64,000 nucleotides of DNA from Epiperipatus broadwayi (taxonomy: Eukaryota > Onychophora > Udeonychophora > Euonychophora > Peripatidae). The DNA is taken from contig JAQFVV010000206.1 of NCBI GenBank assembly GCA_028023455.1, positions 1,409,361-1,473,360 on the forward strand, given 5' to 3'. Below are positions 41,075 through 53,042 of the stretch, one piece after another. Within the stretch, counting starts at the first letter, position 1. Every line of letters begins with the position of its first letter. The translations under genes and the position numbers were made by a program. The notes below the pieces were generated by a model. The model was not told the DNA's origin. It made no database searches and saw only the letters and a program-made list of their open reading frames with translations.

Positions 41075-41995
41075 TAGATTTATGGTGGGAAAAAAGATAA
41101 ATGGATTAAAATTCTTAGATATTTTTGTGAAAAGAGGAATAATGAATGAATTAGTAGTAAAGCATTACATTAAAGATAGAAAAAAGAGAGGTTTAATTGT
41201 TCCAAAATCATATTATTCTTACGATGTCAAAAAGTATGGGTTTTAAAAGGATTTAAATTGAAGAAAGAAAAACTTACATTAGATAAGAAAGAGGCATATG
41301 AGCAAAAATTAGAAGTAGAATGATTATGTTAAAAGGGGATATAAAAGAATGGTAATTAAAACAATTTTTAGAAATCAAAATATAAATAGTAGAAATAAGT
41401 ATGATAAGAATAAATATAAACATTGTAAGGGGATGTCTATTCCATATTAAAGGGATGTGTATAAAAAGTTAGTAAGAAAGAAGCAGTTAACAGATGATAT
41501 AAAAATAGCTTGGAAAAATAGTAAGTCTTTGGGTATATAGTTATATAATACAAATAAGATAGATGGTATGGATAGTAAAGGGAGGAATAATTTATAAAAT
41601 TGAATGTGGAAGTTGTAATAAGATATATATATATATAGGACAGACAGAACAGATAATAAGTGATAGAGGGCAGGAGCAAGATAAAATGATTAATAGGAAA
41701 GATATTAGGTCAGGTATATGCATACATTATTTAGATACTGGTCATAAAACGGAGTGTGAGAAGAATATTAGAGTTATAAAACATGTGAAAGATTATCAAA
41801 AAAGGTTATGTTATGAAACTTTATACATTCAGAAAAATTTTGATAGATGTGTAAATATAGATAAAGGTCCAGCAATATTAGGTTGGAAAATGAGCATTAT
41901 TAGATAACTGGAAGATTTAAAAATTATGGTAAAAATGTCAGGGTTGGATTGTAAATGAGGGTTTATAAAAGAGGAGGGGGAATTGAATATTTATT
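41075..41995 (+). pseudogene. Penelope-like RT end and GIY-YIG nuclease
   Basis: Frames from 41075 encode INGLKFLDIFVKRG, the end of the RT palm-thumb region of Penelope-like elements (FLDI motif), then a linker (KRGYKRMVIKTIFRNQNI) with stops. From 41563 a 114-codon frame holds the GIY-YIG domain: IIYKIECGSCNK, then YIGQTEQ with an extra YI from a local TA expansion, Arg in SDRGQEQ, HYLDTGHKTECEKN and the Glu of LCYETLYIQKN. The residues of the nuclease centre (Tyr, Tyr, Arg, Glu) are therefore still present, although upstream decay rules out a functional protein. The ATG at 41563 is simply the first in the frame, not a real start. The 3' part continues into the shared region at 42005. Confidence 0.85.
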
Positions 41996-42004
41996 TACTT
42001 ATAT

Positions 42005-42312
42005 AGGTATATTAAAATATATGTATATTTATGTAGTTTTAAGTTATTATTATTATTATTATTTTTAAGTACTTTTATTTTTTATCTTATGTCATTTATT
42101 TATGCATTTATATGTGTAATATTAATTATATTGTTGATAAAATAATGTCTAATAGGCGGACTAAATGTAGTTGATAAGTCATGTGATATATAAAACTTTA
42201 TATCTTGAAAAGGTCTCAATAAGAGATGAAAGCCGGGTTGATAATTAAATAATTGCAAGCATAATTAGTTGTTTGTTTCAATTTTATTTAGACTGATTAT
42301 TCTATTAGAGTC
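42005..42312 (+). repeat. Penelope-like 3' region, plus copy
   Basis: Immediately follows the GIY-YIG frame and matches the complement of 38155-38465. It contains a short (ATT)n. Similarity ends at GATTATTCTATTA in both copies, which marks a probable element boundary or the edge of a terminal repeat. Confidence 0.7.
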
Positions 42313-43286
42313 AGATTGAAGATAAACTAGTAGGTTATGTAAAAAATTATATAAATTATTCAATAGTAAATCATGTCTAATCTTGTACCATTATATACTT
42401 TGATTTTATTTACTGGTAAATAAGAGTGATTAAAAATGAGATTGTTTTAGAATGAAAATGAGATTTCCCAATAATTTATTGTTGGTTTTCATTTCTGATA
42501 CACTAGTATTAATATTTTGAAGAAGTAGATTATGTTAATAAAAATATGTATATGATATAAAATATGAGTGCTGATTTATAATGTAGTGGTTTTAAAATTA
42601 AATAACAATTTATTACATACTTAGGTAAAAAAAAAAAAAGTAATAAAATCTAATTAATTAATTTACAAAAGTAATAAAATCTACAGGATGATTGTATGTA
42701 GAACCCTAAAAATAAGCTTAGTATTAATTTTGTTTAAAAACAAAATACTTTTACAAAACCAATAATAATATATTTAAAACTCTTTTAATTTAATGTATCT
42801 AATAAAACCTCAAATTAGAAATATCAAAACAGTGTTTTAAAGTTAGTAAATTTTAAGAAGCTTATATATGTGTGTGTGTGTGTTAAAATTAAAATAGTAA
42901 GATTAGATCGGGTATCATCAGGAATGTTGTTCATAAGTTGGTAGATCTGGAAAACAGGTAAACAGAGCAGAGTTCATGAGTGCTCTGGACATATGTATCT
43001 CGAGCATGATTAGACTTGAGATACTAATACTTAGATTTTAAGTTTTATTATATTACTTTTAAAATTATACCATTAACGATTCAAGTAAAAATCGTCAAAT
43101 CAAAATTAAATGTTTGAATTACTGTACCAAAGTAATTTAGAGTAAAAAAAATTCCAAGAATGCAAAAAGAAAAGAAAGTGACATTTTCCACTCCATATTC
43201 CTACTTGGCACTAAATGCCTGTACATAAACATATCTTTTCTTTAACATGTTAGTTTTAATATTTTGCATTTTCATTCATATATATA
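42313..43286. other. Intergenic or intronic, no gene seen
   Basis: A+T-rich with a (GT)n near 42872-42884. Nothing recognised. Confidence 0.45.
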
Positions 43287-44140
43287 CAAGGGGGGATCCA
43301 AAAATAACCAGAAGCATTTTCTGGTTTGCATGCCTGTTGTAGTATATACTTTTGCTGTAACATATTTCTTGCAGAAACTCTTCATCATTATGCCAAAGGA
43401 CATCACTGTGTGAAATTGTGGGGCCACTAGGACATGTTTTTTATAAAGTGCATTTTGCGTATTTGTCAATTTTTTTTTTATAATGGCTAAAATGTTCGAA
43501 CAATATGAAACTTTATTTTTGTTTACAGAAAATGGCAATGAAAAAAAGTTGTAATGTATGAAACAGATTAAAAGGAAACTGATCTTATAAAAACACAAGT
43601 TTATGAATTGTTTAATTGAAATGCTAAATATACCATATTCTTAAAAAGTGTTGCAACTGAAGTCCAAAGTCAAAACAATGCTGATTGGTTTTTTTATGCA
43701 AACAGCATTTTTTTCTCAAATTTAGTTCATAATAGTCAAGCATGTTATTTGCAAGTTGTGTAACATTTATATGATGCAGCAAAATGTAAACATCCCATTT
43801 TGAGACAAAGAAAACACTGCAAACTCCATCCCAACAATGTGTCATCTCTCAAGGTCTTGTGTGTAATTTTTTATTTAAATTTAGCATGACCCAGCTTATC
43901 TATTAGCATATTCACTCGATATAATTTTATGTGATTTTTTTTTAATCTCTCGAATAAAAAATGTCTCTTTTTTTTGTGTGGACTTAGAGTAGGTGGTTGA
44001 CAGAGGCATTAAAACACATCACTTTGCAAGTATTTCTGAACTACTTTGAAAAGTTACAAACAGGTTTAGATCAGTGCATTGCATTTGTATGCAAGGAATA
44101 ATTTTAAAAAGTATAAAAATATTAAAAAAATATAAAGACA
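43287..44140 (+). pseudogene. Internally deleted mariner element
   Basis: Starts next to TA with CAAGGGGGGATCCAAAAATA, a mariner-like terminal repeat. The N-terminal region begins near ATG 43492 (MAKMFEQYETLFLF) and is soon broken. At about 43887 the frame HDPAYLLAYSLDIILCDFFL matches the 'HP.YSPDL.PCDFFLF' region that carries the third catalytic Asp of mariner transposases; the Asp of CDFF is kept. The C-terminal ITLQVFLNYFEKLQTGLDQC fits the '...W.KC' end. N- and C-terminal parts are too close, so several hundred bases are missing internally, as in the copy at 29566. The 3' terminal repeat is not clear and the right end is approximate. Confidence 0.65.
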
Positions 44141-46599
44141 AAAAAAAGAATTTAATAAATAGCTATTTATATTTTATATTTTGAATTTTTTTGTAGATGA
44201 AACATTTTTAATTTTATGTGTATAATTACTATGATATGTACATCTATATAATAGTAAAAAAAATGCATTATGATATAGTTGCCATAAACCCATAATGGAA
44301 TATTTTAATACAGATTTAATATTACTTGTAATTTTTTTATATTGCCAGCAAATGTAGGTGTTAATATAATGTATGATCTACCTGTTTGATGTAGTTATAT
44401 AGAATTTAGTTAGAATGAAGAAAACAAATAACTGATAAAAAATTTAATGTTTGCATTTATTTTTATTATTACAAGTGGATGTTAATATATATTCAATACA
44501 GTGAAGAAAATAACATATTTAGCAATAAAAATAATTTATTGTTTGACAAAAAATGGCAAATAATTTGCACAATGCAGGTCTTCCATGGGTGAGAAGAGAA
44601 TTTATTCTGCTTTCTGCTGACAAGTTCCAATTTCAGTGCTTTTTTCTCTTTCCTTGCTGAAGCATAATTTAATTTTACATTTTTTTTTAGTAAGCTTGCT
44701 GCTATGATTGATTTTATTTTTGCAATTTTATTTCTAATAGATTTTTTATTTGGCCTCTCTTCTGCATTGATTTATTATATATTGCTTTTGTTAAAAAATA
44801 CCTATCACTTGAATGTTATGCTTTCTTTCATTTAATACACATTTTTTGTGTGGACTTTCTTTTGCCTTTTTTAATATTTAATATCCATTTTTTATTGCAA
44901 AATATATTATTTTTCTGCTTTTATTTAATATGTACTTGCAACAGTAAATTCAAAAACAAATGTGAACATTTCTTTTGGATTTGCCTTTCTATCTACATTT
45001 TATTTGTCTTTGATATATTTTTTCAATAAATAATTGATATTATATTGGTAAATAAATTATTTGTACTGTAAAATATATAATTTTTTTGATTTTATTTAAT
45101 ATATTCTTGTAGACACAAATTCAGGAATAAATGCAGACATCTTTTTTTTATCGATCAGTTTTCTTGCTTATTATTGCTAAGTACTAGTAGCACCATCAAA
45201 CATATCAACCATGAACTATATTAGCACTCCAGGAATTTTATTTAAATAGCCAGCTTATAACCAAGCTATCAACTCATTCAGAATCAATTGAATATTTAGA
45301 TATTTTTAGTTAGGTACTATAAAAAGAATGATAACTAATGTGTTTCACCATTCTTTTATGGAGGGAGAGTCTTATTAAAAAGGTATTAACCCTTAAGTAG
45401 ATTATTTTAAAGAGTTTATTTTTAATATACACACAGATAAAATATCTAAAAGATTTCACAATATTTTAACTATTAATACAGTGATTATTTTAAAAATATA
45501 TTATATGTAAAAAGTATTTGAGTTTAAGATAAATAATAAAATTTGATTTGTTACAATAGGATAATGCACATTTTTAATACGATAATTTTAATATAAATTC
45601 TTAGTTATGGTGGATGAGTTTAAATAAAGGCCTTTTGATTAGAATTTTAATGAATAATAGCAGTGTTTAGTCACACTATTTTCTGACATTAAATGGAAAA
45701 TCACTAATTATGATTATTCCCTTTGAATAATCTTCTAAAAGATTTCTGGAACTTGCAACCATCTAGATTTCTACACTTAGAAAAAAATATTTAGTTTTCT
45801 CGTTTAGATGATTTTTTTAAATTTATTTTTATATAATGATATGTATTATATTCAAATGCCCTTTAAATGATTTTTCAATTTTTATTTTTTGTTAACAAAT
45901 TTCTTTATGGTTTTAGGTTGATGCTTTTACATATCTCCTTAACCCCCTCATTTTTCTTAGTTACTCTTTTTTGCAGTGTTTTCAACTGGTGTCCTTCCAA
46001 ATATCATGAAAATAATAGTATTCCAAAGGAATTTACTAAACAGAAAACTGCCCTAGAATGAACTGTTTCTATATAGTTTATGGCACCAAATGCTACTTGT
46101 AATATCCAATGAATTACCTAAGTCTATACGTTTATGTAACAATCACTTAATAGCATTTGACAAAGTCTATTTTTGTTGTTACTATATGTACACTGGCTCT
46201 GTATAGTATGTATAAAAATTATAAATGCAGTAATTTGTAACATTTTTATTCAGATCACCTAGCCATTTTTGCCAATAGATAATTTTAAGAATTATTATTT
46301 TCAATTTTTACTAATTTATTTTAGTAAAAATAATTATTTGCCATCATAATATTGTAAAATGAATAAATTTATTAAATGAAACAACTTTGATGAAATACAC
46401 CAAGCTTATTAAGTATCGCATTAAAATTAATCGAAATAAGTATTATTTTTTGTTAATTAAAAAAAAAAAGGGGGTTATTTTAGTTATAGTTTTTACAAAT
46501 ATAATAATTACTTTTTCTTAATTAATGTTTTTACGCTACTATGAAATCTGTAATCTTTAAATTTTAATAAAAGATATATTATTCTTATTTTTGTTTTAG
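44141..46599. other. Intergenic or intronic, diverged tandem repeat
   Basis: No gene. A diverged direct repeat with period near 168 bp is seen around 44895-45160: AAATATATTATTTTTCTG, then TTTTATTTAATATGTACTTG, reappears near 45068 as AAATATATAATTTTTTTG, TTTTATTTAATATATTCTTG. A fainter third copy may start near 44725. Confidence 0.4.
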
Positions 46600-46690
46600 T
46601 TCATGGTTATAGGGGTGTGCCAGTAGTGTCCGGCACCTGTGCGCAAAACTTTAGTTGGCATTCCTCCCCCCCCCCCAATCACTTCATAAA
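46600..46690. other. Short GC-richer patch with poly-C
   Basis: GGGGTGTGCCAGTAGTGTCC, then GGCACCTGTGCGC and a C10 run at about 46667-46676. Unlike the flanks, it may be the remnant of an inserted element end. No function assigned. Confidence 0.35.
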
Positions 46691-48887
46691 AACCTATCAT
46701 TGAGTAAAAATTAAATTCAAAATATATTAATTATAAGTTTATTGAACAAGAAACAGATAATACAAATAAAATATAGAAGGACCATAAACATTCGAGAAGC
46801 GTACAAAAACAACAATAATAATTTGGAAAAAAAAAAAGTAATTTTATGTTATTTGGCAAGAAAATCATTTGCGAATTGCACCTTATATTTGGTTTGCATA
46901 AATTAACTGATAAACTTACAGGCTTATAAAACAAAAATGTTAACTATTCTTAGGTATAAAATGAAACTAACTATATTTAATTTGGCAAGCAAATCATTCT
47001 CTTACGTCGCGTATACTCTGAAATAAAAAGATCAAACTTTTCTAACATCTCAATGTATTTTAAAAAATTGCGATTGTAAAGTTTATTATTTTTACCCCGA
47101 AGAGATAGATTTTGTTGGCATAAAAAGTGTATTACAAATATTATTCTTTTTATAACTTCATACCAACGTTTCCATTCATTACCTAAAACGGTTAGTTCCA
47201 AATCATCAATACAAGTTTTATTTTTAAAGACTGTAATTATTTCTATGCATTTTTCCTAATTGTTCAAATGATTTAAATTTTAATGCCGAATTCTTAAACA
47301 TATATATGAATTTTTTTAGCGAAATATTTAAAAACGTGAAAGTTTAATTTTTTCATGACACTTTACATAAAAAATGAGAAGTATATTACGGTAAATTTAC
47401 GAGAAAACTTACCTTAGAACTTAATTCAAATTCAAATTTAATTCTTGTTTTTATGTTATTACTTTACTGTCTTATGTCTAATTACAAAAACTTACAACTA
47501 TTAGTTTTGTAGTATTACAATTTATAAACATATCGCTATATAAATAAATGCCTCATTTACATGTGATACAGTATGTACATTGTAACAGCAGAATATAGAA
47601 TAAAGTGAAAAACTGCAGCAGATTTTCTTATATGTATTTAGAACAAATGTGAGTTTGAACAAGATTCGAACGAGTCCATCCTGTAAACAGTAAACTCAAA
47701 TAAGATCAAGTTTTTACTTGTTTATGTTAAACTAATTGTTAGAACTAGGACCAGAATAAAATAAGATTTAAAGAATAATAACAAATAAGTGATTATAAAT
47801 AATTTGTTTAAAAGAAATCTGTAAAATGTAAGTAACATTTAAACAAAAATGTAATTTACTTTGATATAATTAATGAATAAAATACTTTTTAAATATTTTT
47901 TATTGCCTGAAATCCTTGGTGTCTATGGATATCAAATACACTGTACATTGTGCCAGCATGCCTCTGCATAGCTAAGTTATCTTATAAGTGTATATATTAC
48001 TGATTTTGATATAATGCAGTTTTTTGTAATAGTAATGTATTTCATGATTTTGAAAATATTAAAATTTACTGCTTTAGAATATTGGCAGTATAATAATTGA
48101 AACATTAGTCACTAGAGAAATCATGTAATGTTTAAGTATGATAAACTGAGCTTTGATTCAGGACCTTCAGCTATTAAGTCTGTCACTCTCTTGCTATGCT
48201 AAAATACATAATTTCAAAGACTGGTATAAAAGTCAGGTTAAAAATACAAGTTTTATTTATAACTACATTACTTATATTGTTTTTACTGCTATATTTTGAT
48301 CAGTTGGAGTATTCTTAATTCTTGTTTTCTATTCTTTTGTTGAATTATATGGATATATCAATATTTCGTCTTCACCAGTTTTTGATGAATGAAAAAATTG
48401 TTGTATAGTTATATTTATTATTCATTCATTCTTTTAATGTATTCAGTTAGTAATGATTCATTAGAAATGATTATTGTAAATTATTTTACTTTATTACTAA
48501 AAGTCATTTATATTAATTTCTTTATTTGTCACCCAACAATTAAGAGCATTTTTACAACTCTAAACAGGATATGTATTAAACATTTTTAGATTTATTTCAT
48601 GTTTATTAGACACCTAAACTATAAATATTTTATTGATAAAATAATATAAGAATATTTTTTTAAAAGGTCAACTTAGAAGTTTATCAGATTAATAAAAATG
48701 TGTAACAATGTGTTCTATAAAATAATTATTCTGCCTTAAACAGCAAAAAAATAGTGTACTTATTTTATTTCATAATTAAATCCATCTTTACTACCCACAC
48801 ATACATAGTTGTAGGAGTTTTCATTGATATACTTTTTAATGGAATTCCAATCTTTTTAAACTTTTCTTGGAAAAATCTAATTCAAAA
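46691..48887. other. Intergenic or intronic, no gene seen
   Basis: Frames of up to 74 codons lie on the minus strand at 46731-47201 but have no domain, signal or family resemblance. The rest is A+T-rich. Confidence 0.4.
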
Positions 48888-49120
48888 AATAAATACATAC
48901 AATATCTATACTAAGTAGCGCTTGCTTAATACATTAACAGTATAGTATGCTGACATGCTTTCGACTAACTGGTAGTCACATTCATCTATAAATCTCACAA
49001 CATTCTTGAATAACTATAGCTATAAATATGACTACCAGTTAATTGAAAGCATGCTCAGCATACTATACTGTTAATGTATTAAGGAAGCTTTACTTAGTAT
49101 AGATATTATATGTATTTATT
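48888..49120. mobile_element. Foldback element with ~92-bp arms
   Basis: Left arm 48888-48979 and right arm 49029-49120 are inverted copies sharing TACATTAACAGTATAGTATG, ACTGGTAGTCA and AATATCTATACTAAGTA. The centre is about 50 bp. Outer ends are AATAAATACATA. No coding capacity; MITE-like. Confidence 0.75.
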
Positions 49121-49509
49121 GTTTGACTAAAGGACCTTTTGAAACTTTTGTGAGCAACAATTATTAAATTTTGTGAGATAGTTTAAGTTTTAAAATGAAA
49201 ACACATATTGAAAGTAACAGTATTATTAGAAATCTGAAGAACACTTTAATACATCTTTGATTTTCTTCTCTTTTTTTTAATTTTTGATAATGAAATGTAA
49301 GATAATATATTGTATGCATCTTTGTTTAGGAATAAAACAGCTTTTTTTAAAGCATGAAAGAAAATAATTGAAATGCACAACTTGGATAATTTCTTTATCA
49401 GTCCCATACTATGGAGTCATAACATTTTGATCAAATGGCATTAAGACTATTAATAACCTTGGATAACATAGTGTACTTTGTGATATAAAGATGGTAATAT
49501 AATATACCA
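49121..49509. other. Spacer, nothing seen
   Basis: A+T-rich spacer between two foldback elements. Confidence 0.4.
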
Positions 49510-49809
49510 TATACACTTTAATTGACATTTTAAAATGCATTTTAACATATGATTTATTTTAGCTCCTCATGTCTACAGTTTCAACTATCTAGCAGTCATC
49601 ATCAGAGCTTTTAAAAAATATCAGCACCCCTTCTTCTCTAACTGAAATAACTTTCAAACATTCTTATTTTTATTTTGGTTAGAGGAGGAAAGGGGCTGAG
49701 GTTTTTAAAAAGATCTTATGATGATTGTTGGACAGTTAAAACTGTAGGCAAGAAGAGATAAAATAAATCATATGTTAAGCTCATTGTAGAATGTCAATTA
49801 ACGTATATA
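49510..49809. mobile_element. Foldback element with ~130-bp arms
   Basis: Left arm 49510-49645 and right arm 49677-49809 are inverted copies sharing TTAACATATGATTTATTTTA, CTACAGTTT, CATCAT and TTTTAAAAA. Arms are more diverged than those at 28329 or 48888. The outer ends resemble TATACACTTTAATTGACATT. No coding frame. Confidence 0.7.
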
Positions 49810-50692
49810 AAGCAATGCAAATAAGAAATGGAAGGAAATTTCAATATATAAAGATGGTCAAAATAATTTGTAACTTTTTAACATTTGGATATTGTATCAA
49901 ACCACAAATAAATTAAAGAAGCACTCACCATTTGAATGTGTCAGAATATTATAATGAGAAAGTAAATAGATTCTATAAAAAGTATACTATTTTACATTAA
50001 AAGCTAGTAAGTAAAATATCAGATCGTAAAAAAGTTTTGAATAAATTTTTGTTTCATAAACTGAGTTTCTTTTAATTGCTCATTTAAAATACCAATGTTA
50101 GATTTAAGTTTGTATAAAGTAAACCACATGTTTTATAATGCAGAAATTTATAGTATGGTTTTAGCTTTTGATAGATTAAGCTTACTTCATCTATAAAATA
50201 GATTCTGAAAAATCTTTACAAAGGTTTCTGTACAGTTAAGTAAGATTAATATACTTGGGTAAATTCTTGTTCTTGGTGAATATTATTTACCATGCCATTT
50301 TGGAAATTCAGGAGAAAGTAAATATTAGAAAAAATTGACAAATATAATAGAGTGGACTTTTCAGATTGTTCATAATTGTGTTGCTCTCCAGCGCAATAAT
50401 AATCAATATTAATAATTATAGATAATTACATATATAATTGTTTAAATATCTTTACTATACAAAATAGATGAAGAGAAAATATAGTCATCTAATTTCTCAC
50501 CCTAATTGTTTGATAGTGTAACTACAACAAACTGATAGTAATTTGAATTAGTTATATTATAAAGCTGCATGAAAAAAAAATGTTTATAAAACATTTGTCA
50601 CCACAATTAAGTAATAAATATATAATGCTGGAAAAATTTTAAAAGTTAGTGATGCATTTGATCATATTATTAAATAATTACATTGTAATATA
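49810..50692. other. Intergenic or intronic, no gene seen
   Basis: A+T-rich, nothing recognised. Confidence 0.45.
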
Positions 50693-51172
50693 AATGGGAT
50701 TCGAATTGAGACTTTTGCATGACCCACAAATCTCAGTGCCATCTTATATTGCTGATGCACCTGATCACATGCATGTTGACAAGATAAATAATCACCAATA
50801 TAACTATTTTGTGCCAAGCCAGCACTCATCAGTTGATCCAGATTACCATCTCCACACATATATACAATCAGTACTCAGCTTTATATTAAGATAGCCAATC
50901 TTTATACTTTAATAGACAGGCTTCAAACTACTCCAACTCACAACTTTTCCATCTTCCATTTCATTGAAAATTTGATGATGGAATGTTTAAAACCCACATT
51001 ATATATATGTGTGGTGATGGTAATCTGGACCAACTGATGACGGCTGGTTTAGCATGAAATATGTATATTGTGATTATTTATATTTTCAACATGTGTGTGA
51101 TCATGTGGGTCAGCAATATAAGATGGCACTGAGAGTTGTGGGTCATGTAAAAGTCTGAGTTTGAATCCCATA
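50693..51172. mobile_element. Palindromic element, family of 36.9 kb
   Basis: Left arm 50693-50872 and right arm 50998-51172 are inverted copies about 175-180 bp long. Shared words include GGGATTC(A/G)AA, ACTTTTGCATGACCCACAA, AGTGCCATCTTATATTGCTG and GATCCAGATTACCATCTCCA. Because of the symmetry, the same short peptide-like frame appears on both strands; it is not a gene. The central part matches that of 36901-37288, which has shorter recognisable arms. Confidence 0.8.
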
Positions 51173-51399
51173 TATATTACATATATAAATGCAGGTGTTA
51201 AGCCTGTACAATGTATTAATTTATATAAATATTGTGTAAAAGGTCTGCTCATCCCTTGCATATATATGTATAAATGGATTATTCTCCTGTACATGAGGGG
51301 TCAGAATGACTAAATGTCAACATGGGTATTTAAATATTTTCTGCAAAAATGTAAATTATTTAATTTACATAATCCACTTTTTTGACAAGTGGATACAAG
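51173..51399. other. Spacer
   Basis: A+T-rich spacer between the palindromic element and the next relic. Its 3' part may belong to the end of that relic. Confidence 0.3.
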
Positions 51400-52180
51400 T
51401 CTCTTATTTATTAATAGCATATGTGCCAGACATCCTTGATTTTGTGCTTTCTGTTGTCTCTTTCAGAACACACTATACTGGCCCTCAGTGGGTCAATGAT
51501 ATGACTGTATTGGATTTCTTGTTCCAATAATATCCATTTGGATTCTGTGTTGGTATTGGTCTAATTATAAAGATCTTTGTATTGGCAATCCTAGTTGCAA
51601 TGTTTGCATGCCATTCACCAAATAAATAGCCTTCCAAATAGAGTTATCAAATTTAATATTGTAAACAATTTGCTGATCCAAAGATAGCTTGTCTTTGGTA
51701 TTGTTTATTGAACAATTTAACATGGGTGGAGTCTGAAAGCTGACATTGTATGTATCAGAGCAAATTTTACTTAAGTTTTTTGATACTCTGAATATATATG
51801 GCAGTGATAATCATGGTTTTGCATTTAGATTTGCAGATCTATTTCTAATTTTGAAGTAAATTGTTTTGTCTGTATTGATAAGATGTTTGTATTTGTATTC
51901 TATATTATACAAATCCTTAATATATGCTTCAATGTTTGTTTTATGACCAAATTCAAATTTACATAGTTTAAAGTTTCAATATAGAATTGCTTTAAGACCT
52001 GCCAGCTTGTGAGCAGTTGGGATTATTAACTCAGAGTGAATTCCTCCTCTAATTTGGATAGGTTTGACTATCATCTTATAATCTAATTGAGAACATATCT
52101 CTCCACATATAAATCCAGGAATTTAAGACTTTTTTGCTTAACTTCAAGTTCAATTGTCCAACTTAATGATGAAGTATGCT
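51400..52180 (-). pseudogene. Second Penelope-like relic (RT thumb/nuclease)
   Basis: On the minus strand one frame stays open for about 180 codons, broken by two stops. It begins near 52110 with KSLKFLDLYVER, the FLDL motif after the RT active-site region, continues with PIQIRGGIHSELIIPTAHK, then LSLPYIFRVSKNLSKICS, a pattern seen before the nuclease of Penelope-like elements (LPYI..LS..L..I). QIVYNIKFDNSIWKAIYLVN could be a decayed GIY-YIG start, with YLV in place of YIG. Sequence differs clearly from the elements at 40.4-42 kb, so it belongs to another family. Assignment rests on motif order and is tentative. Confidence 0.5.
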
Positions 52181-52931
52181 GCATTTGTCAATGATCCGAT
52201 ATATCTTTATCATTTAGATATTTGGAATACTTTTTTTTCCAATAATTTCTCTACTTTTTTAAATAGTTTTTAAATATCTATAATAATTTTATCATTTTAT
52301 GTAGAATTGATTTCATGTTTTATCTTTTTATCAAAAAAAAAAAAACTTATTTCAAATTATATCTTAATCTCATGAGCAACTTTCTGTTAATTTATTTTTG
52401 AATACTTTTTGTAAATTCTTCTGATAACTTACAATCAACCCATTTATATATTAACAATATCATCTAATTTTTAATTAATTGAAATAACTTTTTTCTTAAT
52501 ATCAATATATTTTATATCTTTAAAACTTTTATTTTTCTCGAAATGATTTTTTTGCCCATTCATAGCTACCTAGAATAGTCAACTTAATTGGCTGCCAAAA
52601 ATGGCTTGTAAACCAAAATTTTTCATAAAAAATAAGCAATTGTAATGAGTTTTTATGGGGAAAAAATAAATCATTATCTTAAATTTAACATATATAAAAA
52701 TCCAATTTAAAAAATAAAGCTTAAATTGGAAAAGTATTAATAAATAAATAAATATTTTACTAAGCATATTATTATATAAAAAAGTCCAAACTGGGAGTAA
52801 ATATATTGTATAAAAACATTTCAGTAGTTATAATTTAAATTTTTTTTTTTTCCAATAGTCCTCCAATTTGCTTCTTATGTAACCAGTGAATATCAAATTA
52901 ATATATATATATATAAGATTAACTAGACATA
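52181..52931. other. Intergenic or intronic, no gene seen
   Basis: A+T-rich with many homopolymer runs. The 5' part of the retroelement to the left is not recognised here. Confidence 0.4.
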
Positions 52932-53042
52932 ACATATATTTTAATTTTTTTTTGTGTGTCAAAGCGAATCCCGGGCGACCGCTTATAAGGCAGCTATGCT
53001 AACCATTCGGCCACCAATGCTTGACACATATTTTAATTTTTT
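52932..53042 (-). mobile_element. tRNA-derived SINE with target duplication
   Basis: Reverse orientation. Complement of 53003-53012 gives GGCCGAATGG inside an A-box-like stretch and complement of 52960-52972 gives GGGATTCGCTTTG as a decayed B box. The A tail appears as a T run at 52944-52953. The body (52954-53028) is bordered by ACATATATTTTAATTTTTT on the left (52932-52950) and ACATATTTTAATTTTTT on the right (53026-53042), a near-perfect target duplication typical of LINE-driven insertion. Body resembles the two SINEs at 26.2 and 27.4 kb but is more diverged. Confidence 0.7.

Noticed and set aside
41437-41679. 80-codon minus-strand frame
   Set aside because: Antisense to the GIY-YIG nuclease frame.
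43272-43845. Minus-strand frames of 108 and 73 codons
   Set aside because: They are antisense to the mariner relic, whose plus-strand motifs are recognisable.
50662-51294. Similar short frames on both strands
   Set aside because: They arise from the palindromic symmetry of one repeat element and are not genes.
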